Below are positions 56,346 through 64,000 of a stretch of DNA of 64,000 nucleotides, one piece after another (the stretch's first letter is position 1; each line of letters starts with the position of its first letter). Source of the stretch: Coptis chinensis. Lineage: Eukaryota > Streptophyta > Magnoliopsida > Ranunculales > Ranunculaceae. The notes beneath the pieces are model-generated. The model was not told where the DNA came from. It saw only the letters and a program-made list of their open reading frames with translations, and did no database searches. The stretch covers positions 89,123,501-89,187,500 of the forward strand of contig CM027378.1 in assembly GCA_015680905.1 (NCBI GenBank). The letters are read 5' to 3'. A program made the position numbers and the translations under genes.

Positions 56346-56509
56346 CGTTCTGGCGTACAGAGCATACGCCATATCATTAAAAATGACTGTATACATAGCA
56401 AAATTTATAACAATAGCGTTAGCGGGCTAACGTTTTAACGTACCATTGGATCACATTTTACGCGAAATTTAGTGTTTTTCCGCACCATTGGACTTAGCCT
56501 TATTCTTAC

Positions 56510-57740
56510 TGCCTCCTATAACAATTGGAATTACTCAGAACACCGGTATATAGATGATACAGAACCCTTGCTCCAATTAAAAAATCAATTGGTTGCGATC
56601 CTTACGGAACCCATCATTGCATTCAATCGGACCAAATTGGAGCGATCCATTCAAATTGTCCCATAAAGCCCAGAATGTGCGAAGCTCTGATTTTCGGAAC
56701 TAAACAGAAGTACTAAGCGAAAATGTGGTCTCAATGAACGAGGGGATGGACACCTTGAAGTTGTTGCTGTTGGATAATTCAAGCACCAGGAGTAGCTAAT
56801 CCTATTATGATGCAATCAATAGTTTTATCCGGCACTATGACTTCCATCTGACCTTTTTCATATCTGATTAAGCAGACATCAGATCGACGAACTCAATATA
56901 TTCATCGACATCAAGATCATAGACTAGACCCAGTCAAGGGCTATATTGGAATCCACATGTCGGGACGCCATGATCCAAAGGCCGTTGTCATGAGAGCGGA
57001 TTTTATTGCTGCATGGTTCCGTATTGGGTGGTATATATTGCGGAGTAATGCTGCTAACTCGCTCACATGTGGGCAAGCCATAGATGGAGTAGTGCTACAC
57101 GGACCTATTTTTTATATTTACTATTACAACTCGCTATTTGGATAACATTGGTTTGCATTGTAATATATATGGACATGTATTTCTATGTAAATCAATAATT
57201 ATGATTTTTGACACATCAGTAGGTCAAATAAGTGGGTCGGTCTATCATTACTGCCATAGATGTCCCAGCTTCGTGGTTGAACTCAGCTCAGCTCGCTTTG
57301 AATCACTTATTATCCCAAATGCACTATTTGCTCCTGTCCAACCGGCTAAAATGTTGACACCATCACGCCAAGAACGACCAAATCTGGTTTTTGAATCTCT
57401 GGAGTAACACTGTTAGTTGGGACCTCTACTTGAAAATTGGCCAACTTGTGGAGCAGGATTTAAAGGATTTCCACCATTAACCATTCTTTCAACGATAATT
57501 GTGGCGTCTGCAGACGTTTGATTGGCGTAAATGCGGATCTTGTTTCCCGCAGTTGGATCAACCATAGTGGTAGGAAGAACATGAGCATCGGCCGGATCAC
57601 CAGGCTCAGTTCTAATATTACATACTAGCAATTATCATGCCTGCCCCTCGGCCTCTACCTTGCCGTACTGCAATGCCCTTCTGAACATTGCTATTAAATT
57701 CACCATCACATAGAACAATTTTACCCTTAGAGCTGCCTAA
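56510..57740 (-). pseudogene. Subtilase relic, tandem duplicate of the SBT1.4-like gene
   Basis: The order matches the intact gene at 58176-60503 on the same strand. At 57631-57413 it encodes DPADAHVLPTTMVDPTAGNK, YANQTSADATIIVERMVNGG and GQFSSRGPN. At about 57010-57300 and 56530-56960 there are decayed counterparts of the catalytic-serine region and C-terminal domain (CATTGCATTCAATCGGACCA against CACTCCATTCAATCCAACCA in the intact gene). Insertions, deletions and frame changes are everywhere, and the N-terminal half is missing. The right end of the Harbinger element abuts its 3' end. Confidence 0.8.
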
Positions 57741-58175
57741 TGAATGTCAGTTTCAATGATTTGGCCATAACTTGGCACAGTGGCTTAGCAGTGAAGTTCA
57801 CATTTTGTATGTACGAACCTAATGAAAAAATCGCTTATCAACAAAATAATTAATAAAATAAAAACAAAAATAAATAAATAAAAAGTCTAAAGTCAATAAG
57901 TGAGAGGTCACAGATTATGACAAAATCTCAACACGTGGGATATCTCAGTGGGCAGTTAGGCAGTGGCAATCTTGATCCTTGACCTTTTATTTATGCTGGT
58001 TATATCATCATAAAGTAATCTACAAGAACTCTTCAGGTACACAACACAAACATAGCTTACAATTACATTTTATTGCTCAACGAAACTCATGATTTGAATC
58101 CAAGATCCATTATCCCTGGAGGACAACTTGAAAGGAATTGCACTAGGGATTTTGGCTTGAATGTGTTGATCAAAT
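57741..58175. other. Spacer between the subtilase relic and intact subtilase
   Basis: AT-rich with an A/T run near 57845-57890 (AATAAATAAATAAAAAG). It holds the intact gene's 3' flank. No other feature was seen. Confidence 0.4.
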
Positions 58176-60503
58176 TCACATAGATGTTACAGAATCCTCG
58201 CCAAAAGAAAAAGCAATTGGACTTCGTACATTATGGAACCCATCACTCCATTCAATCCAACCAAATTGGGGCAATCTATCTTCTATATCATCACCCAATG
58301 CAGAGAATGTAACCTCGTACGACAAGCTCTGGTTTTGTGGGTTAAACTCAAGTCTACTCGGCGAAGCAGTGGCCTCAATGAACGAGGGACTAGACACCTT
58401 CACGTCATAAACAACATTTGGTGATTGCCCCACATTTTTTACCACTCTTGTATGTGTGACTATGGTGCTAGAAGGCTTGAAGACAACAGAAAAGGATGGA
58501 TAATTCAAGTCACCAGGACTAGTTAATGCCACCGCAGAACAATCAGCAGTTTGATCCTGAACTATGACTGCTATTCTGCTTGCATCATATCCAATTGAGC
58601 AGAGAAACCCAATATAATCATTAACACCAAGATCATAAACTAGACCTGGGTGAAGTGCTTTATTAGGGTCCACATGTCCAGAGCCATGATCGAAAGGAGT
58701 AGATTGATTTCCAGTAGCGAAATCTCTAATACCGTTCCCTGTGTTGTCTGCATTGTAGGCAGTTGTCATAAGAGCAGATTTTATTGCTGCAGGGCTCCAT
58801 GAAGGGTGTGCCTTACGAAGCAATGCAGCCAATCCGCTCACATGTGGGCATGCCATAGATGTCCCAGAGTCAAAATTGAACTCAACTCGTCTCGAGTCAG
58901 CAGCCAAATCTGATGGACTATTCGCTCCGGTCCAACTTGCTAAAATGTTGACACCAGGAGCGATTAAGTCTGGTTTTAGAATCTCTGGAGTGACATCGTT
59001 AGGACCTCGACTAGAAAAATGAGCAACCTGAGGTGCCAAAATTCCACCATTTATCGTTCCTCTAAAGATAATTGTGGCATTTGCGGACGTTTGATTGGCA
59101 TACCTGCGAATCGTAGTTGCAGCCCTTGGATCAACCATAGTAGATGGAAGAACATGTACATCAGCTGGACCACCTGGACCAGTATTGAAGGTACTACCAA
59201 GTATCATGCCCAACCCTCCAGCAAGCCTCACTGCACTGCCCTTTTGAACATTACTATTCACTCCACCATCGCAAAAGACAATCTTACCCCTCACAGTACT
59301 TCTGAGAGCATTTGGTACACACAACCTATGACCATGATTCCCTGCATACACAAGTTGTAAATAAGAAGATCCAAGTGGGGCCCCAGCGTAAAGAGAAATT
59401 CCACTATACACACTACCATCACCAAGAATCACATCAGCCTGAAAATCCCTATCGATCGATGAAGCCCCAACGGTCAAGATCCACGGTGCAGTATTTTCTA
59501 GACTTGATCGTTTAGGCCCATCATTTCCAGCAGCACAAGATACTAGTATTCCTTTTTGCATTGCCCCAAATGCCCCGATTGCAAACGGATCATCATCGTA
59601 ATCAAGACCCGCTTGGATACCAACAGATATCGAGATCACATCTACACCATCATCAACGGCTGAATCTAATGCAGCTAAAATATCAGTTTCAGCACACCCA
59701 TTACGCCAGCAAATCTTATAAACCGATATTCTAGCTTTACTAGCCATACCCCTAGCTTCACCCCTAGCCAGGTCATAAAAACTAGCATTCCTAACAACTG
59801 ACCCAGCTGCCGTTGATGCAGTGTGGGTCCCATGTCCATCTGTATCTCGAGGCGATCTCGATTCAGTTGTCCTATTAACTACTCCTATTCCCGCTTCATA
59901 CCCTTGAACAAAAAAATTCGCACCGATGAGCTTCTTATTACAAGCCGAAACCGTAAAGTTCTGACCCGATACACACCCACCTTTCCACTTTTCGGGTATG
60001 GCTGAAAACCCGACATCATTGAAACTCTCTCTTTCGGGCCAAATACCCGTATCCAGTAGCCCAATGATAACATCATCTGCGTAATTTGAGTTCGGCCAAA
60101 GCCCATGTGACTGATTAAGGCCCAAAAAAGAAGGTGTACGTGTTGTAAGAAGATGTCCGATACGTTCCGGTGTAACTTTCAATATACCGGGAATGTTTCG
60201 AAGAAATGAAGCTTGGGTTTCAGTTAAATGAGCTGAAAAGCCATGAAAAGTGTGTTGGTATGTGTAAAGATGTTTTTTGGTGTTATGAGGTGGTGGAAGA
60301 GAGGTGAGTGTTGAAGTGTACCAGTGGTGATGAGTTGTGAAGATGGAAGGCTTGTGGGATTTTGAGACATGGATGATGAAGTTCTGGTGTTGGGAGAAAG
60401 ATAGAGGGAGAACGGAGAGAAAGAGAAGAAGGGATGTGATGCTGCGGATCAACATGGTTTCTCTGGGGCTTCTCTTTTTTCCTTTCTTGGTTTCAACTTT
60501 CAA
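58176..60503 (-). CDS. SBT1.4: Secreted subtilisin-like serine protease, SBT1.4-like
   Basis: An intron-less frame of 775 residues from the first ATG. The ATG at 60455 (residue 17, MLIRSITSLLLFLSVLPLSF) starts directly with a signal peptide and is the more likely start; the upstream 16 residues are basic. An I9 propeptide (about 41-120) is followed by the S8 peptidase with catalytic Asp 151 (IGLLDTGIWPE), His 224 (DTDGHGTHTAS), oxyanion Asn 327 (SCAAGNDGP) and Ser 549 (DSGTSMACPHVSG). A protease-associated insert lies at about 385-480, and a fibronectin-III-like domain ends at the C-terminus. All key residues are present. Plant SBT1 proteases act in the apoplast on cell-wall proteins and peptide signals; the closest Arabidopsis match I recall is SBT1.4 (At3g14067). 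The substrate is unknown. A decayed duplicate lies downstream. Confidence 0.92.
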   Translation of the reverse strand: MKVETKKGKKRSPRETMLIRSITSLLLFLSVLPLSFSQHQNFIIHVSKSHKPSIFTTHHHWYTSTLTSLPPPHNTKKHLYTYQHTFHGFSAHLTETQASFLRNIPGILKVTPERIGHLLTTRTPSFLGLNQSHGLWPNSNYADDVIIGLLDTGIWPERESFNDVGFSAIPEKWKGGCVSGQNFTVSACNKKLIGANFFVQGYEAGIGVVNRTTESRSPRDTDGHGTHTASTAAGSVVRNASFYDLARGEARGMASKARISVYKICWRNGCAETDILAALDSAVDDGVDVISISVGIQAGLDYDDDPFAIGAFGAMQKGILVSCAAGNDGPKRSSLENTAPWILTVGASSIDRDFQADVILGDGSVYSGISLYAGAPLGSSYLQLVYAGNHGHRLCVPNALRSTVRGKIVFCDGGVNSNVQKGSAVRLAGGLGMILGSTFNTGPGGPADVHVLPSTMVDPRAATTIRRYANQTSANATIIFRGTINGGILAPQVAHFSSRGPNDVTPEILKPDLIAPGVNILASWTGANSPSDLAADSRRVEFNFDSGTSMACPHVSGLAALLRKAHPSWSPAAIKSALMTTAYNADNTGNGIRDFATGNQSTPFDHGSGHVDPNKALHPGLVYDLGVNDYIGFLCSIGYDASRIAVIVQDQTADCSAVALTSPGDLNYPSFSVVFKPSSTIVTHTRVVKNVGQSPNVVYDVKVSSPSFIEATASPSRLEFNPQNQSLSYEVTFSALGDDIEDRLPQFGWIEWSDGFHNVRSPIAFSFGEDSVTSM

Positions 60504-61480
60504 CTTTGAAGAGTAGTAGAAAGGTTTGAAGGGGTTAAAATGTTAAATAGACTTGACATTTATAATTTTATATTGTGTTCCACGTGCTGCTTATTTTAAA
60601 TGCTGTTTTCAAGCGTAAGAGCCTAAAAATGTATATAATTTAATTTAATATATAAAATATGTGAAATGGTGAAGAGTCAAGACTCAAGAGAGATCTCAGA
60701 TAAAGGTAATCTGTCTCCATTCCCGAGCCAGATGGCATCTCAGCCGTAAACCAGTTTTGCATTTGGTAACTGTAGGGTCAATTGTACTTGTACTTACTAT
60801 AAGTTTATTTCCCACAATGTTGCATTATCCCAGGGAGAGTATTTTTATACGAGACCATGTGTGTCGTGACTCGTGAGTACTAAAGTATGAGCTATTTTAT
60901 GATAATGGACATTATTTATGTACGTAACATGCACACCTTCAACAATGGCAATTAAATATTGTGAATACTTCATCAAAGTGTAAATTCACACTTCACTCAT
61001 GAGAGCAATTGGTTCGGAAGGAGCAGAGTAACTGAGTAAGCACATGAATTACCAAAAAAAAACTGAGTAAGCACATGCATTGGCGTTCTATTCGATCTTA
61101 ATGATGGATACAGCTCCATTATTGGTTTTAATTATTATACAATAGCTGTGGGGCTGTACAGTTAATATTGTCGCATATAATATAAGAGTTAGGTAATTTA
61201 TTTTTTATTCTCTATTTATCAAATAAAGAGTTAATTAGTTAAAACCTCATACATTTATACATTTGTATTTACCCTCTAAATTTTGAATCATCATAAAAGA
61301 CCTCACACTCCGTCCCGGCCTCATCCAGAAATCATCTATATTTGCTCTATTGCTTAAAATACCCTTCAGGGGTATACAGAAATGTATGTATCTCCACCAA
61401 ACTCTCAAATCGAAGCAATGAGGGTGCTCCTAGTCATTGACCAATCATTATTCCACTAATGATTGGGAAACAGAATGCAA
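60504..61480. other. Upstream region of the subtilase gene
   Basis: AT-rich spacer. No gene recognised. The near-repeat AACTGAGTAAGCACATG occurs twice at about 61028-61080. Confidence 0.4.
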
Positions 61481-64000
61481 CTGTCTTCCCATATCTAGTT
61501 TTAGCACAATGTGATGTCTAAGAACACCTTTTGAATGTTCTAAGATCACACAATCTTAATGAACAGAATAAATGAATGAATAGAATAAATGAATGAACAG
61601 CATAAAGGGAGAAGATAAATTGAATCTATGTTTTATTGATTTGCGATAACAGTTTACAATATCTCTCTCTCCTCTTTGTAATGGTTTTTTCTGATTATCA
61701 ACTAATGAATCTTCTCTTGCTCTTCTAGTCTTTATATAGTATCCTAATTTAGCTTTGACACATCCAACCTCTGACACGTGTCCCTTGTCTTTTTCCTCCT
61801 CTTTCCCGCTCAATACCTGCAAATGTTTGAACATAACTACGAAATATACCGAAACATTGACTCTTATGTCAATATTTCAAGTTTTGAAATATCAGTTATA
61901 ATATCTCTAGGCACGATATTTGCCCACTACATCGCCCCCTCTCGAAAATTTGAAATTTCACTCAAACATATCAATTTTTCGAGAAGCGGTTATATCAATT
62001 TGGGCCCAAATATCAGCCCAGTCCATATTATAAGACAAAAATTTAAAACCAACCGGTTAGCTTTCCAACAACTTCAAGCTTCTCCCACACGCTACATCTT
62101 CTCCATAAAGTGATTTTCTTTGTTGCATTCTTGCCTTCAAATTCTTAAAAAGAAATCCAACTCTTATAGGTACGTTTGTAACCTCCTGCATTTTGTTAGT
62201 TTTGTTATACCATATCTTGCTATGACTCACAACAGTATAAATCACACTTTTATAATTATCACTAGGGTTTTTTAGAGATTGTTAAAATTTGAATGTCGTA
62301 AGCTTGGGTATGTTCATATTTACACTACTGTAAACAACACTATAGCATGTTTTATATTGTTTAAAATTTTATATCTTTACCCTTTTAAGATTTTTGACTT
62401 AGATATTCTTCATCGTACTGTTTTGCCTATCAAATATATCCATTATTTATATCCGTTTATCGAACTTTCCGATATAACACTATTTATATCGCGATTTCCA
62501 ATAACCTGATAATTGTATTACTGATAATATTATATATATATTAAATTGACTGTACTAAAAATATCTTTGTCCTCGCATCTTTGTTTATAGTCCTCCCAAT
62601 GGCCAGTGAAGATACCTTCTCTGATGATAGCATTAGTAGTGAAGGAACCCCTTTTGACGATAGACTTCGTAGTCATAATCTCGCCTCTACTTCTTCGAGG
62701 CGCTATCGACCCCAAACTTCTTGGGATTTGTCTTATGTTGTAGAAGGGATCCCTTGTCATCCTTTTGAAACCACTGCCTCAGAATCTGAGCATGAAACTG
62801 TTGAAGATACAAGTCAATGGAAGCATGGACTTAGCCCTTTCTTCATCAAAAGACCCAATCTAATGTTAGTTCAGACTGCTTATCAAATTCCCACTTCCCT
62901 TTATTTGCAACACTATGCTGGTACTCAGACTTTTACCAAATGTCAAAGTGGCACAAGATGAGCGATCATTGTCACTGTTGGTCAACTCACTGCTATGCGC
63001 GTTGTATCTCTTTCACAACGCTTAACAACCTTCTGTGATGCTATGGAAAAGGTATTCATCCTCCTTTCTTGACTACATATCCTTTATTTTATTTCTCATT
63101 TCTATCTGCTTATCCATTTTCGTTACTTTTTTAGGCTAAAGTTGCTGCCCTAGCCCAATTTGACTCTCACTATCAGCAAGACCGTAACATTAGTTGCTTG
63201 AGAAAAACAGTTGAGAGTCAACAGCTGGAAGTTGACAAATTGAGCCAAGAAGTAACTCGCTTAAAACGAGAGAACAGCCAACTAACAAGCGACTTGAAAC
63301 GGAATGCCAAGACTACTGAACAAACCCTTCAACAGAAGATTGCAGCACATACGGAAATTCTGAAGAAAGAACATGCAGAACAACTGAAGAAAATCACTGA
63401 AGACTTTGCTATCACATAAGCATAGTATAAAGAAGCTTCTGAAGCTACCAATAATGAATTTAACGATGTTATTACATCTTTGAACGTTCTTGCTGATCGG
63501 CTTGAAGCTTTCAGACCATATGTTCCTCTTGCTGTTCTTGCAGAACATGGGCTTCCTGCCGATAATGCTCCTATCGAGGAACTTCCAACTACAACTATGT
63601 CTACTCTTGTTGCTGCAACTACAACAACTACCTGCCCTGCTGCTGATGCCACCCCCCATCTTGCTACTGAATTCAGCGACATAGATGATCTGCTTAATAC
63701 CCTCCTACTTGATTTTTATAACATCTGTGTAATACTCTGCAACATTGCTACTATTTTCTTTTATCCTTACGAACATTCTCTCTACTCAACCATTTTTGTA
63801 CTATTTTTGCTTGTAATATCCTTTAATGCCTATGGAATTTGAATTTGAAACATTTTTGCAATGTACCATACATGGATACATACTGTAGCCAGAAAATCCA
63901 AAGTTTTCGCAACCCTCATCTCAAAAGAGAGTATCATCTATACTTCATTTAACACACTTAGAAAAATAATCATTTATATTTATATAACCAGAAAAATGAA
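61480..64000 (-). mobile_element. Second Tat-like retrotransposon, 3' end only (runs off right edge)
   Basis: At about 61540-62000 the minus strand has a TATA box (ACTATATAAAGAC, 61742-61725) followed about 100 bases on by a poly-A signal (AATCAATAAAACAT, about 61640), the layout of an LTR. An opposite-strand coiled-coil ORF follows at 62599-63717. This copies the plan of the 38102-52185 element: LTR, then antisense ORF, with pol expected further right on the minus strand. Exact LTR borders are not determined. Confidence 0.55.
62599..63717 (+). pseudogene. Antisense coiled-coil ORF of the second retrotransposon
   Basis: The first exon (ATG 62599) encodes MASEDTFSDDSISSEGTPF, TSWDLSYVVEGIPCHPFE and LSPFFIKRPNLMLVQTAYQI. 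It breaks near 62961. A further part resumes at 62966-63050 (LTAMRVVSLSQRLTTFCDAM). After an intron, an exon from about 63136 encodes a coiled coil (KTVESQQLEVDKLSQEVTRL, RENSQLTSDLKRNAKTTEQT), a stop at 63419 within an otherwise continuing frame, and a Thr/Ala-rich tail ending SDIDDLLNTLLLDFYN. The composition parallels the other element's antisense ORF, but I saw no close sequence match. The role is unknown. Confidence 0.55.

Larger units (their letters stand above)
36503..56499 (+). mobile_element. PIF/Harbinger-type element carrying a PMD gene and a Myb-like ORF1 gene, with nested insertions
   Basis: The left end GGCTAAGTCCAATGG at 36503 is the exact reverse complement of CCATTGGACTTAGCC ending at 56499. 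Similarity extends about 35 bases inward. The flanks are TTA at 36500-36502 and TTA at 56500-56502, the target duplication of PIF/Harbinger transposons. Subterminal repeats also match: TTCTAGTCGCCATTGG and TTCTAGCCGCCATTGG (about 36634-36700) on the left, and four TCTAACCGCCA-type units (about 56200-56340) on the right. Without the LTR retrotransposon and the hAT-like insert the element is about 4.6 kb. It carries a PMD gene and a Myb/SANT-like gene on one strand. No DDE transposase was found, so it probably needed one in trans. Confidence 0.82.

Overview
The window is nuclear DNA of a flowering plant, almost certainly a dicot. It has AT-rich spacers, GT-AG introns, plant-only families (YUCCA, DYW-type PPR, G-type lectin kinase, subtilase SBT1) and dense layers of transposable elements. 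The species cannot be named from sequence alone.

Host genes that look intact or nearly so: the first exon of a YUCCA flavin monooxygenase running off the left edge (minus); a DOT4-like DYW pentatricopeptide RNA-editing factor (11264-13876, plus); an SD2-5-like G-type lectin receptor kinase (18800-21298, minus); a ten-exon multi-pass membrane protein of unknown function (25439-28759, minus), which I spliced by hand into a 547-residue product; and an SBT1.4-like secreted subtilase (58176-60503, minus). Broken host relics: a receptor-kinase C-terminal fragment (14490-15060), a Ty3/Gypsy remnant (15267-17400), a cDNA-like ARIADNE ubiquitin-ligase relic (about 31030-31720), a pTAC12/HEMERA relic (about 32100-32790) and a subtilase relic (about 56510-57740).

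Three transposon landscapes dominate. (1) 2.0-10.9 kb: a decayed Mutator-like element (MULE) with one gene encoding FAR1 DNA-binding, MULE transposase, SWIM zinc-finger and C-terminal OTU-protease domains, beside a broken plant mobile domain (PMD) gene. It carries large arrays of a palindromic module (AAACGAC...GTCGTTT). Its right terminal repeat ends at 10891. A short non-autonomous relative with the same ends and a perfect 9-bp target duplication lies at 35585-36417. (2) 36503-56499: a PIF/Harbinger-type element with clear terminal inverted repeats and a TTA target duplication. It carries a PMD gene plus a Myb/SANT-like ORF1 protein but no recognisable transposase. The PMD gene was later split by a 14-kb Ty3/Gypsy retrotransposon (LTRs, CTTAC duplication) and by a hAT-like element only 18 bp away. 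Joining the flanks restores one PMD reading frame. (3) The retrotransposon encodes gag-pol on the minus strand. On the opposite strand it carries a Tat-lineage-like extra ORF and an intron-less copy of what looks like a host cyclophilin-like gene. A second element of similar layout begins at about 61.5 kb and runs off the right edge.

The most unusual content is the PMD-carrying Harbinger element, the PMD/MULE neighbour pair in the same window, the palindromic subterminal arrays, and the host-gene capture and in-frame SINE insertion inside the retrotransposon.
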